Of a DNA stretch of 64,000 nucleotides, positions 9,296 through 18,259 are shown piece after piece (within the stretch, counting starts at the first letter, position 1; each line of letters opens with the position of its first letter). Both the position numbers and the translations under genes were made by a program. The notes below the pieces were generated by a model. It had not been told where the DNA came from. It did no database searches and was given only the letters and a program-made list of their open reading frames with translations. Source of the stretch: Amycolatopsis saalfeldensis (lineage in GTDB: Bacteria > Actinomycetota > Actinomycetes > Mycobacteriales > Pseudonocardiaceae); NCBI RefSeq assembly GCF_900110575.1, contig NZ_FOEF01000032.1, forward strand, positions 1-64,000. Reading direction: 5' to 3'.

Positions 9296-9964
9296 CTAGT
9301 GCCCGCCCGGCGTGACCAAGCCCGATTCGTATGCCAGCACGACCAGCTGAGCCCGGTCCCGCGCGCCGATCTTCGTCATGATCCGGCTGACGTGGGTGCG
9401 CGCGGTCGCGGTGGAAATCACCAGGTGGGCGGCTATTTCGTCGTTGGAGAGCCCGCCCGCGACCAGCGCCAGCACCTCGCGTTCGCGGTCGGTCACCTCG
9501 CGGACGGCGGACGGGTTGACGCGCCGGTGCTCCGGCCGTCCGACGAATTCGGCGATCAGCCGGCGCGTGACGGTCGGCGCCAGCAGCGCCTCGCCCGCGG
9601 CGACCACCTGCAACGCCCGCAGCAGCTCGACCGGCTCGGTGTCCTTCAGCAGGAACCCGCTGGCGCCGGAGCGCAGGGCCTCGTAGACGTACTCGTCGAC
9701 GTCGAAGGTGGTCAGCACCAGCACCTTCACCCCGGCCAGCTCCGGGTCGGCGGTGATCCGGCGGGTGGCGGCGAGGCCGTCGGTGCCGGGCATCCGGACG
9801 TCCATCACCACGACGTCGGGCCGGTGCTCGGCGGCGAGAGCGACGGCCTGCTCGCCGTCACCGGCCTCGCCGACGACCTCGAAGCCGTCCTCGGTCTCCA
9901 GCAGCACCCGGAACCCGGCCCGGACCAGGGCCTGGTCGTCGGCCAGCAGCACGCGGATCGTCAT
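9296..9964 (-). CDS. LuxR/NarL-family response regulator
   Basis: The protein has 222 residues. The receiver domain has acidic residues D9/D10, the phosphoacceptor D55 (VVVMDVRMPG) and a conserved Lys in FLLKDTEP. The C-terminal LuxR helix-turn-helix reads TDREREVLALVAGGLSNDEI. It binds DNA as the output of the histidine kinase whose stop overlaps its start (ATGA). The target genes are unknown; no obvious regulated exporter lies directly beside the pair. Confidence 0.93.
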   Translation of the reverse strand: MTIRVLLADDQALVRAGFRVLLETEDGFEVVGEAGDGEQAVALAAEHRPDVVVMDVRMPGTDGLAATRRITADPELAGVKVLVLTTFDVDEYVYEALRSGASGFLLKDTEPVELLRALQVVAAGEALLAPTVTRRLIAEFVGRPEHRRVNPSAVREVTDREREVLALVAGGLSNDEIAAHLVISTATARTHVSRIMTKIGARDRAQLVVLAYESGLVTPGGH

Positions 9965-11085
9965 CCGTCCCCCTCGACGGGCAGCTCGGCCCGCACCTCG
10001 AACCCGTCGCCGGTGACCCCGGCTTCCACTTGCCCGCCGAGCGCCGCCGCGCGCTCGCGCATCCCGCGCAGCCCGTGGCCGGGCGTCGGCTCCACGGTGC
10101 CACGGCCGTCGTCCCGCACGGTCAGCGCCAGCGCGCCGGGCCGCCGCTCCAGGCGGACGTCCACGCGACTGGCTTCCTCGGCGTGCCGGACGACGTTGGT
10201 CAGCGACTCCTGCAGGATCCGGTACGCGGCGCCGTCGACCGGCGCCGGCAGCTCCCCGGCCTCGCCGTGCAGCTCGACCTGCAGGCCCGCGGCTCGCGCG
10301 TGGTCCAGCAGCTCGTCGATCTGCGCGAGGCTGGGCGCGGGCGCCTTGTCCTCCCCCGAGCGCAGCACGGCCAGCGTCGCCCGCAGGTCGTTGAGCGCCG
10401 AAGCGCTGGCGGCCTTGATGTTGAGCAGCGCCTCCTTCGCCTGTTCCGGGCGCCGATCGGCGACGTGCGCGGCGACGCCGGCCTGCACGTTGATCATCGC
10501 CAGGCTGTGCGCGACGACGTCGTGCACCTCGCGCGCGATGCGCAGCCGCTCCTGCTCGGCCATCCGGTGCCGGTGCTCGTCGGCCTGCGCGCGCCGCGCC
10601 GTGATCGCCGCGAACTGGTACCGCACGGCCGTGCCGACGCCGATCACCGCGGCCGACCACAGCACCGCGACCCCGGCGCCGGCGTTGATGGCGAACGACC
10701 GGGTGGTGACCAGGTACGCGACGTACGCGGCGAAGAGCACGGCCGCCGCGGTGATCCCGGCGGTCATCGGCCCGCGCTTGCGCGTGAGCATGAACAGCGC
10801 CATCGCCGGCACCACGAGCACCGGCCCGCCGGGCTCGCCCACCGCGTAGTACGCGTACGCCGAAGCGGCGGTGGCCACGAAGATCGTCAGCGGGAATTCG
10901 TGCACCAGCAGCAAAGTCAGCACCGTCGCGGCGAGCCAGGCGACGCCGAGCGGGCCGAGCGGATGCGCGTCCGGCCGCCAGTGACTGGCGGCGCTGGTGG
11001 CGCCCAGCACGACGACCAGCACCACCACGGTCCGGAACACCCGTCCGACCCACGGGTTCCGCCCCCGCCACCGGTCCTGCCGCAT
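9961..11085 (-). CDS. DesK-type sensor histidine kinase
   Basis: The 374-residue kinase has four or five membrane helices in residues 15-150 and little extracellular sequence, so it probably senses the membrane or an internal cue. The HisKA_3 dimerisation domain carries the phosphoacceptor H188 in LRIAREVHDVVAHSLAMINV, and an HATPase domain ends with VRDDGRG and GHGLRGMRERAAALGG. Its TGA overlaps the ATG of the LuxR-type regulator, giving translational coupling of the pair. This is a standard actinobacterial architecture; the stimulus is not deducible. Confidence 0.93.
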   Translation of the reverse strand: MRQDRWRGRNPWVGRVFRTVVVLVVVLGATSAASHWRPDAHPLGPLGVAWLAATVLTLLLVHEFPLTIFVATAASAYAYYAVGEPGGPVLVVPAMALFMLTRKRGPMTAGITAAAVLFAAYVAYLVTTRSFAINAGAGVAVLWSAAVIGVGTAVRYQFAAITARRAQADEHRHRMAEQERLRIAREVHDVVAHSLAMINVQAGVAAHVADRRPEQAKEALLNIKAASASALNDLRATLAVLRSGEDKAPAPSLAQIDELLDHARAAGLQVELHGEAGELPAPVDGAAYRILQESLTNVVRHAEEASRVDVRLERRPGALALTVRDDGRGTVEPTPGHGLRGMRERAAALGGQVEAGVTGDGFEVRAELPVEGDG

Positions 11086-11164
11086 GCTGCAGAAAACTAC
11101 CCGGCCCGGCCGCCGCGCGCGTCCGTCCGGAGGCGGCTTCCCGGCGGCCGTCGTACGCGGTACT

Positions 11165-12001
11165 TCAGTCGAACAGCAGCGGGAGCTTCGCCGCCGTCTC
11201 CTCGTCGGCCGGGGTGTAGGTCGACATGGTGATCTCCGAGCGGCGGCCCAGGTAGACGTAGGTGAAGTCGAACTTCAGCAGGCCGGCCTCGGGATGCAGG
11301 TACTGCTTGGTGCGGACCGGATCGGGGTTCACGTCGTGCTGGTCCCACAGCCGCGCGAACAGCGGCGACTCGGCCTTCAGCCGTTTGACCAGGCACTTCC
11401 ACGAGCTCTCGGCCACGTGCTCGGCCATCGCGGCGCGGAACGACGCGATCACGCGCGGCACGTTCGTCTCCCAGTCGAGCATCCGCTCCCGCCACCGGGG
11501 GTTCAGCAGGCACTGGACCAGCGTGTTGCGGTCCTCGAACGGCAGGTCGTCGACCTCGTCGCCCATCAGCCAGGTGTAGCCGCGGTTGTAGCCCAGCAGG
11601 TCGCAGCGCGCGTTGCGCACCACCACGGGATACGGCTCCAGCTTGGCCATCATCATCCGCATCGACGGCGTGACGGCGTTGCACTGCTTGTCCGACGGCG
11701 GCTCCGGCGCGCCGGCCAGCGTGAACAGGTGCAGGTGCTCGTGCGGGTCGAGGCGCAGCGTGCGGGAGATGGCGGTGAGCACCTGCTCGGACGCGTTGAT
11801 GTCGCGGCCCTGCTCCAGCCACGTGTACCAGGTGACCCCGACGCCGGCGAGCTGCGCGACCTCCTCGCGGCGCAGGCCCGGCGTCCGCCGTCGGCCACCG
11901 AGGGGCAGCCCGACCTGCTCGGGGGTGATGCGCGCGCGGCGGCTGCGCAGGAACGCGCCGAGCTCGTCCCGGCGCAGGCGTTCTTCTACGGCGCTGGTCA
12001 T
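11165..12001 (-). CDS. XRE-family regulator with MmyB-like ligand domain
   Basis: The 278-residue protein has an N-terminal helix-turn-helix (LGAFLRSRRARITPEQVGL then TPGLRREEVAQLAGVGVTWY) followed by an MmyB/LBD-type C-terminal domain, a large actinobacterial family that often controls an adjacent dehydrogenase or exporter gene. It is divergent from a DHA2-type MFS exporter. The 102-base gap holds three TACCAGG copies and a 14-base palindrome, so repression of the exporter and of itself is the likely arrangement. The inducer is unknown, perhaps the drug exported. Confidence 0.9.
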   Translation of the reverse strand: MTSAVEERLRRDELGAFLRSRRARITPEQVGLPLGGRRRTPGLRREEVAQLAGVGVTWYTWLEQGRDINASEQVLTAISRTLRLDPHEHLHLFTLAGAPEPPSDKQCNAVTPSMRMMMAKLEPYPVVVRNARCDLLGYNRGYTWLMGDEVDDLPFEDRNTLVQCLLNPRWRERMLDWETNVPRVIASFRAAMAEHVAESSWKCLVKRLKAESPLFARLWDQHDVNPDPVRTKQYLHPEAGLLKFDFTYVYLGRRSEITMSTYTPADEETAAKLPLLFD

Positions 12002-12103
12002 GGTTCCAGGTAAGCACAGCTCCCAGCCTGTTACCAGGTAGTCGCACTACCAGGATAAGAGCGCACCTGGTACCAGGTTGGAGACGGTCGGATCGTGGTA
12101 GTC
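12002..12103 (-). promoter_or_regulatory. Shared operator region of the XRE regulator and MFS exporter
   Basis: TACCAGG occurs at 12032-12038, 12048-12054 and 12071-12077. The last is half of a perfect 14-base palindrome, ACCTGGTACCAGGT, at 12065-12078. A related TTCCAGGTAA lies at 12004-12013 beside the regulator start. This clustering between divergent genes is what an XRE operator array looks like. The binding protein is inferred from position only. Confidence 0.65.
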
Positions 12104-13546
12104 ATGACCACGACAACCACCGCGCCGGCGACGACCACCGTCGCCGCCGGCGCCCCTGCCAGGCCGGGCCTCACCCCTGCCGGCCTGGTCACCGTGCTGC
12201 TGGGGGCGGCACTCCCGATCATCGACTTCTTCATCGTCAACGTCGCCCTGCCGACCATCAACGAGGACCTGCACACCTCCGCCTCCACGCTGGAGCTGGT
12301 GGTGGCGGCGTACGGCATCGCGTACGCCGTGCTGCTGGTACTCGGCGGGCGGCTGGGCGACACCTTCGGCCGGCGCCGGCTGTTCCTGCTCGGCCTCACC
12401 CTGTTCACTATTACGTCGCTCGTCTGCGGCATCGCCCCGAACGCGACGACGCTGGTGCTCGCCCGCGCGGCGCAGGGAGCGGCTTCGGCGCTGCTGCTGC
12501 CGCAGGTCCTGTCGATCATCCAGGCGGGCACGACGGGCCAGCACCGCTCACGCGCGCTCGGCATGTACGGCGCGACCGGCGGCATCGCGACCGTCGTCGG
12601 CCAGCTGTTCGGCGGCGCGCTGGTGGCCGCGGACCTGTGGGGCACGAGCTGGCGGCCGATCTTCCTGGTGAACGTGCCGATCGGCCTGGTCGGGCTGATC
12701 ATCGCCCGGCGCACGGTGCCGGACAGCCGCGCCGCGAACCCGCTGGGCATCGACCGCTGGGGCACCGCGCTGCTGGCCGTCTCGCTGCTTTCGCTGCTGA
12801 TCCCGATCATGGAGGGCCGCGCGCTCGGCTGGCCGTGGTGGACGATCGCGCTGCTCGCGCTGTTCCCCTTCGCCGCCTTCGCGTTCGTACGCGTCGAGAT
12901 GCGGCTCCAACAGCGTGGCGGGATGCCGCTGTTGCCGCCTTCGCTGGTGAAGACGGCGACTGTGCGCCACGGGTTGATGGTCGCGGTGCCGTTCTTCTGC
13001 GGCTTCGGCTCCTTCATGTTCGTCTACGCGATGACGCTGCAGGACGGCCTGCACCTGGGCCCGCTCGGCTCCGGGCTGGCGCTGACGCCGATGGCCGTCG
13101 CGTACTTCACGACGTCACTGGTCACCACTCGGCTGGTGACCCGCTACGGGCAGAAGGTGGTGGCCATCGGCGGCGTGCTGCTGACGGTCGGCCTGCTGAC
13201 GCTGGCGGGCTCGGCGCTGCTGGCCTGGCCGGACCTGTCCGTCTGGGACCTGGCGCCCGCGATGATCCTGATCGGGGCGGGCAACGGCATGGCGATGAGC
13301 ACGCTGTTCCGCATCGTGCTTTCGCGCGTGCCGACCGACCTGGCCGGGGTCGGCGGCGGGGTGCTGACCACGACCCAGCAGACCTCGCTGGCCCTCGGCG
13401 TGGCGGTGTTCGGCAGCCTGTTCGCGGGGCTGAGCACGTCCGGATCCTTCGGCTTCGAAGGCGCGTTCGTGCTGGTCGTCGGGCTGCTGGCGGTGCTGGC
13501 CGTGGTGGTCACGGCGCTGTCGCGCAAGCTGCCCGACCCGCGCTGA
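12104..13546 (+). CDS. DHA2-family MFS drug exporter
   Basis: The 480-residue protein has about 14 hydrophobic helices. Motif A-like LGGRLGDTFGRRRLFLLGL follows helix 2, and helix 1 carries IIDFFIVNVALPTI, a signature of the EmrB/QacA group of proton-coupled multidrug exporters. It is expressed divergently from an MmyB-like regulator with an operator cluster between them. ATG 12104 is chosen; GTG 12095 is in frame and lies better placed behind GGAG at 12080. The drug specificity is not visible. Confidence 0.9.
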   Translation: MTTTTTAPATTTVAAGAPARPGLTPAGLVTVLLGAALPIIDFFIVNVALPTINEDLHTSASTLELVVAAYGIAYAVLLVLGGRLGDTFGRRRLFLLGLTLFTITSLVCGIAPNATTLVLARAAQGAASALLLPQVLSIIQAGTTGQHRSRALGMYGATGGIATVVGQLFGGALVAADLWGTSWRPIFLVNVPIGLVGLIIARRTVPDSRAANPLGIDRWGTALLAVSLLSLLIPIMEGRALGWPWWTIALLALFPFAAFAFVRVEMRLQQRGGMPLLPPSLVKTATVRHGLMVAVPFFCGFGSFMFVYAMTLQDGLHLGPLGSGLALTPMAVAYFTTSLVTTRLVTRYGQKVVAIGGVLLTVGLLTLAGSALLAWPDLSVWDLAPAMILIGAGNGMAMSTLFRIVLSRVPTDLAGVGGGVLTTTQQTSLALGVAVFGSLFAGLSTSGSFGFEGAFVLVVGLLAVLAVVVTALSRKLPDPR

Positions 13547-13591
13547 AAATTCACCCGGCGGAAAACCCGGCCGCCGGACGACGATGAGGGT

Positions 13592-14116
13592 GTGACGGAA
13601 CCTCGGGTGCGACCGGACCCGGCCTTCGCGCTGCTCGGGCTCTACGAGACCGCGCTGCCGGAGGTCTACGGGTACCTGCTCTCGAGGTGCGGCGACCGCA
13701 CGCTGGCCGAGGAACTGACGTCCGAGACGTTCCTCGGCGCGGTCGCCGCCTGTCGCAAGGACGACGCGCCCGCGGTGAACGTCGCGTGGCTGATCGGCGT
13801 GGCCCGGCACAAGCTCGCCGACCACTGGCGGCGCCGGGAGCGCGAGGACCGGGGGCTGCGGCTGGTGCACGACTCCGAGCCCGACGTCAGCGACCCGTGG
13901 GACGAGCGGCTCGACGCCCTGCGCGCGCGGCAGGTGCTCGAGTCGCTCGCCGTACCGCACCGGGCCGCGTTGACGCTGCGGTACGTCGACGGCCTGCCGG
14001 TCGCCGGCGTCGCCGAGCACCTGGGCCGCACCGTCCACGCCACGGAGGCGCTGCTGACCCGCGCCAAGGCCGCGTTCCGGCGCGGCTACCAGGAGAAGGA
14101 GGGTCGCGATGCCTGA
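13592..14116 (+). CDS. ECF-type RNA polymerase sigma factor
   Basis: The protein has 174 residues. Region 2 includes YLLSRCGDRTLAEELTSETF and region 4 includes VPHRAALTLRYVDGLPVAGV. No anti-sigma factor gene is adjacent; instead its stop overlaps by 8 bases a VOC-domain protein with a short sigma-partner-like leader. Many actinobacterial ECF factors are paired with a soluble domain protein instead of a membrane anti-sigma, and this looks like such a case. The GTG start follows the MFS gene by 45 bases on the same strand. Confidence 0.9.
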   Translation: MTEPRVRPDPAFALLGLYETALPEVYGYLLSRCGDRTLAEELTSETFLGAVAACRKDDAPAVNVAWLIGVARHKLADHWRRREREDRGLRLVHDSEPDVSDPWDERLDALRARQVLESLAVPHRAALTLRYVDGLPVAGVAEHLGRTVHATEALLTRAKAAFRRGYQEKEGRDA

Positions 14117-14999
14117 GCCGTTCGACGCGCTTCGCCGGCCCTCGGCGCCGGTCGACCCCGATCCGGCGTTCGCCGCGGAACTGCGCGACCACCTCAGTCG
14201 CCTGATCCTGAACGGAGCCGAGATGACCACCACCGAAACCCCGACCGACGCCCAGGTCCACGCCCTCGCGCCGTACCTCGTCGTGACCGACGCCCGGGCC
14301 GCGCTCGACTTCTACGTCGAGGTCTTCGGCGCGCGCCGGCGGTCCGACCCGATCCTGATGGACGACGGCCGGATCGGGCACGCCGAGGTGGCCATCGGCG
14401 ACAGCGTGCTGATGCTGGCCGAGGAGTTCCCCGAGCTGGGCAACGTCGTCGCGCCGGTCGGCGGGCCGCTGATCCGCGTCGAGGTGGCGGACGTGCGGGA
14501 GTCCGCGCGCCTGGCCGTCGAGCGGGGCGCGGAGCTGCTGCGCCCGGTCGAGGACCGCGGTTACGGCCTCGGCGGGACGATCAAGGACCCGTACGGCCAG
14601 CGGTGGCTCCTCGGTCAGGCCGCACCGGCCGCCCGCGCCGATGCTCCGCCGGTACGCCACGGCGAGGCGGGCTACTTCACCTTCCAGGTCCCGGCGGCCG
14701 AGCCCGCGAAGGAGTTCTACGGCGCCGTGCTCGGCTGGCAGTTCTCGCCGGGCCGGGTCGACGGCAGCTGGGGCGTCGAAGGCAACGGCCTGAACGGCGG
14801 CGGGCTCTACAGCCGCCCAGGCCTCCAGGTGGGCTGGAAGGTGGTTTACGCCGTGGACGACCTGGCCGCCGCGCTCAGCCGGGTCCGAGCGCACGGCGGG
14901 ACCGCGGGCGAGGCGGAACGGCGGCCGTTCGGGCTGCTCGCGGACTGCGTCGACAACCAGGGCATCGAGTTCGGGCTGTGGGAGCGGCCGAGCGAGTGA
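14109..14999 (+). CDS. Double VOC (glyoxalase/bleomycin-resistance) protein, ECF-associated
   Basis: The 296-residue protein begins with a short leader (MPEPFDALRRPSAPVDPDPA then FAAELRDHL) of the kind seen on ECF-sigma-linked proteins, and then has two VOC domains. The first, about residues 45-170, starts VHALAPYLVVTDARAALDFY; the second, about 185-295, starts GEAGYFTFQVPAAEPAKEFY. VOC pairs can form a complete binding or catalytic site for a small molecule. The 8-base overlap with the sigma gene predicts co-translation, so it may sense or modify a ligand that affects sigma activity. That link is inference. Confidence 0.82.
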   Translation: MPEPFDALRRPSAPVDPDPAFAAELRDHLSRLILNGAEMTTTETPTDAQVHALAPYLVVTDARAALDFYVEVFGARRRSDPILMDDGRIGHAEVAIGDSVLMLAEEFPELGNVVAPVGGPLIRVEVADVRESARLAVERGAELLRPVEDRGYGLGGTIKDPYGQRWLLGQAAPAARADAPPVRHGEAGYFTFQVPAAEPAKEFYGAVLGWQFSPGRVDGSWGVEGNGLNGGGLYSRPGLQVGWKVVYAVDDLAAALSRVRAHGGTAGEAERRPFGLLADCVDNQGIEFGLWERPSE

Positions 15000-15052
15000 G
15001 ATGGGCCTCGCCACGGGGGGTGTTCCGCGCCGCCGGGGCGCACACTCGGTCC

Positions 15053-15451
15053 ATGGCCGGGCACTGGACGCCACACGACGACGCGGAGCTCACCGCCGCT
15101 TGGCGGCTGTGGCTGGAACTCGACTCGGGCAACTGGCCCGGCCCCGACTGGGACGGCACCCCCGCCGACGCCGTCCGCGGTCTGGAACGCCTCGTCAGCA
15201 CCTGCGACGAGATCCTCGCGGACTACCAGCGCGGCGGCGGCCCGTCCGAGGCCGGGATCGCCGGGGTGGCTCGTTCGGTCTACCTGTCGTCGACCTGGAC
15301 GATGAAGCTGTGGCGCGACGACACCACCCCGCTCGACGCCGAGCGGGCCGCCCTGCTGCACGCCGATCTGGCGGGCTTCGCCGACCACGTGACGGGAGTC
15401 CGGGCCCTGCTCGCCGCCGGCGGCGGGTGGGCTTCACTGCAGGACTCGTGA
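15053..15451 (+). CDS. Hypothetical protein, 132 residues
   Basis: The predicted soluble, acidic, helix-rich protein contains many Trp residues (HWTPHDDAELTAAWRLWLEL, DSGNWPGPDWDG). I do not recognise the family. ATG 15053 lies 53 bases after the double VOC gene and has no clear ribosome site, but codon use matches its neighbours. It converges with the next gene, with stops 4 bases apart. Confidence 0.6.
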   Translation: MAGHWTPHDDAELTAAWRLWLELDSGNWPGPDWDGTPADAVRGLERLVSTCDEILADYQRGGGPSEAGIAGVARSVYLSSTWTMKLWRDDTTPLDAERAALLHADLAGFADHVTGVRALLAAGGGWASLQDS

Positions 15452-15455
15452 GTGG

Positions 15456-15866
15456 TTACCAGCGCTCGGGGCGGGCCAGTTCGGGCTCGTACGGCTGTGT
15501 GATCACTTCCATGCCATTGCCGCCCGGGTCGAGGAAGTAAACGCCGCGGCCGCCGTGATTGTGGTTGATTTCGCCGGGCTCCTTGCCCATCGGGTCGGCG
15601 TGATAGGTCACGCCGGTTTCCTTCAGCCGCGCGAAAAACGCGTCGAAATCGGCTTCCGGGATCAGGAAGCAGTAGTGCTGCAGGCGCAGGTCCTCGGGCG
15701 GGACGGTGGCGAAGTCCAGCCGCACGCCGTTGCCGACGTGGACGGGGATGAACGGTCCCCACTGCTCACCGGTTTCGAGCCCCAACAGGCGGGCGAGGAA
15801 ATCGGCGGACTCCCGGTTGTCCCGGGACGGGACGATCAGATGATTCAATTCGACGGAAACTGACAA
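15456..15866 (-). CDS. VOC-family protein (single domain)
   Basis: The 136-residue protein is one VOC domain with metal-ligand-like residues: His in VELNHLIVPS, His in RLQHYCFLI and Glu in GNGMEVITQP. The start chosen is TTG 15866, with GGAGG 8 bases upstream; ATG 15902 is possible but would add a non-homologous leader and has no ribosome site. Such proteins are dioxygenases, glyoxalases or binding proteins; the ligand is not predictable. Confidence 0.82.
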   Translation of the reverse strand: MSVSVELNHLIVPSRDNRESADFLARLLGLETGEQWGPFIPVHVGNGVRLDFATVPPEDLRLQHYCFLIPEADFDAFFARLKETGVTYHADPMGKEPGEINHNHGGRGVYFLDPGGNGMEVITQPYEPELARPERW

Positions 15867-15950
15867 GGGAAATGCCTCCAGAAGGCATCCCGGCACCTCC
15901 ATGTCTCACCCAGCCGGTGACCGACACGCGATGCCGCCACCCGAGCCTAG

Positions 15951-17270
15951 TCAGCGGCGCCCCGATTTCGCCAGTGACTTCGGCCGCGTCACCCGCGGGC
16001 GGCCCACGCCCTGCCAGGACAGCCCGGCGTCCAGGATCCGTTGCGGGTCAAGCAGGTTGCGGGTGTCGACGACGTCGTCGCCCTCCATCGCGTCGGCCAT
16101 CAGACCCCAGTCGAGGCTGCGGAACTCGGCCCATTCGGTGAGGACCACGATCACGTCGGCGTCCTTCGCGACCTGGTACGGGTCGTCGACCACGGTCATC
16201 CCGTCGATGCCGCTGTCCACGGCCGGGTCGTACGCCGTCAGCTCCGCGCCGACCGCGCCGAGCACGGACGCGACGGCAAGTGCGGGCGAGTCGCGGAGGT
16301 CGTTCGTGCCGGCCTTGAACGCCAGGCCCAGCAGGCCGATCCGGGCGCCGGCCAGGCTGCCGCCGCAGGCGCCGGCGATCTTCGCGACGATCCGGTCGCG
16401 CTGGGCGATGTTCTCGTCGATGGCCGACGTGAGCATCCGGAAGTCGTACTTCACCGACTCGGCGACCTTCACCAGCGCGCTGGTGTCCTTGGGCAGGCAG
16501 GAGCCGCCCCAGCCGGGGCCGGGCTTGAGGAACGAGCGGCCGATGCGCCGGTCGTAGCCCATGCCCTCGGTGACCAGGTCGATGTCCGCGCCGAGCCGTT
16601 CGCACAGCTCGGCGATCGAGTTCACATAGGACAGCTTCATCGCGAGGAAGCAGTTGGCCGCGTACTTCACCAGTTCGGCACTCGCGGCGTCGGAGACGAC
16701 GACGGGCGCGGCGAGGTCGCCGTAGAGGTCACCGACCCAGCGGGCGGCGGCGAGGTCGTCGGAGCCGACGACGATCCGGTCCGGGCCGAGGAAGTCGGCC
16801 ACCGCCGTGCCCTCGCGCAGGAACTCCGGGTTCGACACCACGGGCACGTCCGCGCGGCCGAGCATGGCGCGGATCCGCTTCGAGGTGCCCACCGGCACGG
16901 TCGACTTGGTGATCAGCGCGCAGCCGGACGGCAGCACGTCGCCGATCTCGTTGGCCACCGCCTCCACCGCGCGCAGGTCGGCCGAGCCGCCGGCGCCCAT
17001 TGGCGTTGGCACACAAAGGAAAACCCCGTCGGCTTCGGCCACCGCGGCGCGGGCGCCGACCACGAACGAAAGCCGTCCGGTGCCGATGCCCCGCACGACC
17101 AGGTCGGCCAGCCCCGGTTCGAGAATGTCCACTCTGCCGGCGGACAGGCGCGCGATCTTCGCCTCGTCCACGTCCACGCAGGTGACGCGATGCCCCAGGC
17201 TCGCGAGACATGCCCCCGTGGTCAATCCGACGTACCCCGTCCCCACCACCACGATCCGAGCTGCGCTCAT
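15951..17270 (-). CDS. ugd: UDP-glucose 6-dehydrogenase family protein
   Basis: The 439-residue enzyme of the UDP-glucose/GDP-mannose dehydrogenase family has the Rossmann motif IVVVGTGYVGLTTGACLASLG at the N-terminus. The catalytic-cysteine loop PGPGWGGSCLPKDTSALVK and the C-terminal UDP-binding domain (GLAFKAGTNDLRDSPAL) are both present. It would oxidise a nucleotide sugar (probably UDP-glucose to UDP-glucuronate) with 2 NAD+. The product would feed surface polysaccharide synthesis. Length is normal for the family. Confidence 0.93.
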   Translation of the reverse strand: MSAARIVVVGTGYVGLTTGACLASLGHRVTCVDVDEAKIARLSAGRVDILEPGLADLVVRGIGTGRLSFVVGARAAVAEADGVFLCVPTPMGAGGSADLRAVEAVANEIGDVLPSGCALITKSTVPVGTSKRIRAMLGRADVPVVSNPEFLREGTAVADFLGPDRIVVGSDDLAAARWVGDLYGDLAAPVVVSDAASAELVKYAANCFLAMKLSYVNSIAELCERLGADIDLVTEGMGYDRRIGRSFLKPGPGWGGSCLPKDTSALVKVAESVKYDFRMLTSAIDENIAQRDRIVAKIAGACGGSLAGARIGLLGLAFKAGTNDLRDSPALAVASVLGAVGAELTAYDPAVDSGIDGMTVVDDPYQVAKDADVIVVLTEWAEFRSLDWGLMADAMEGDDVVDTRNLLDPQRILDAGLSWQGVGRPRVTRPKSLAKSGRR

Positions 17271-17454
17271 GCTGCCGAAGGTGACAGCCGGAGTTGACTA
17301 CCGCGCTAACGGAAGTGGGCGCCGCCGAATACTCCGCGCGACAGTGCAGAAGCAGCCCGGGGTGAGGCAGCACACGCGCCCCCGATGCGAACGGCCGTTA
17401 ACCTGGGCCGGACGGTGCGCCGGCCGCGCCCGTGAGTCAGGAGAAGGGCAGAAG

Positions 17455-18213
17455 ATGCAGATCACCGACACCGCAGCGCTCGTCACGGGTGGTGCCTCCG
17501 GCCTGGGCGGCGCGACCGCCAAGGCCCTCGCCGCGAAGGGCGCGCGGGTGTTCGCGCTGGACCTCGGCGGCTCGATCGAGAAGGCCGAGACGGTCGAGGG
17601 CGTCACGTATGTCGAGGCCGACGTGACCGACCCCGAGCAGGTGCAGGCCGCGGTGGACACCGCCGCCGGCTCGGGCGTGCCGCTGCGGACCGTGGTCAAC
17701 TGCGCCGGCATCGGGCCGTCCGCGCGGATCCTGTCGAAGAAGGGCCGCCACGACCTGGCGCTGTACGCGAAGGTCATCCAGATCAACCTGATCGGCACGT
17801 TCAACGTGCTGACGATCGCCGCCGAGGCCATCGCCGCGACCGAGCCGCTGGCCGACGACGCGCGCGGCGTCATCATCAACACCGCCTCCATCGCGGCCTT
17901 CGACGGCCAGATCGGCCAGGTCGCGTACTCCTCGTCCAAGGGCGGGGTGGTCGGCCTGACCCTCCCGGCGGCGCGCGACCTGTCGACGTCCGGCATCCGC
18001 GTGCTGACGATCGCGCCGGGCATCGTCGACACCCCCATGCTGGCGACGGTGAGCGACGAGTTCCGCGCGACGCTGTCCGCGGGCATCCCCTTCCCGAAGC
18101 GCCTCGCCCGGCCGGACGAGTACGCGCAGCTCGCCCTCTCGCTGATCGACCACGACTACCTCAACGGCGAGGTCGTCCGCATGGACGGCGCGCTGCGCAT
18201 GGCCCCGCGCTGA
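17455..18213 (+). CDS. SDR, type-2 3-hydroxyacyl-CoA dehydrogenase-like
   Basis: The 252-residue short-chain dehydrogenase has the cofactor motif TGGASGLGG, NCAG, and the catalytic Ser-Tyr-Lys set in INTASIAAFDGQIGQVAYSS followed by SKGG. The whole resembles the HSD17B10/type-2 3-hydroxyacyl-CoA dehydrogenase group, with FDGQIGQVAYSSSKGGVVGL and IAPGIVDTPML as group-typical runs. It would oxidise 3-hydroxyacyl-CoA or branched acyl-CoA intermediates with NAD+. An AGGAG precedes ATG 17455. It is monocistronic, ending in a strong hairpin. Confidence 0.87.
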   Translation: MQITDTAALVTGGASGLGGATAKALAAKGARVFALDLGGSIEKAETVEGVTYVEADVTDPEQVQAAVDTAAGSGVPLRTVVNCAGIGPSARILSKKGRHDLALYAKVIQINLIGTFNVLTIAAEAIAATEPLADDARGVIINTASIAAFDGQIGQVAYSSSKGGVVGLTLPAARDLSTSGIRVLTIAPGIVDTPMLATVSDEFRATLSAGIPFPKRLARPDEYAQLALSLIDHDYLNGEVVRMDGALRMAPR

Positions 18214-18222
18214 CCCGCCCGC

Positions 18223-18254
18223 CGAGGGGACCGCGGTGCTTCGCGGTCCCCTCG
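18223..18254 (+). terminator. Hairpin terminator between convergent genes
   Basis: A perfect 13-base stem (CGAGGGGACCGCG and its complement) with a 6-base loop lies just after the SDR stop and just before the stop of the minus-strand methyltransferase. It can serve both directions. There is no T-run, as is common in actinomycetes. Confidence 0.85.
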
Positions 18255-18259
18255 CGGGG

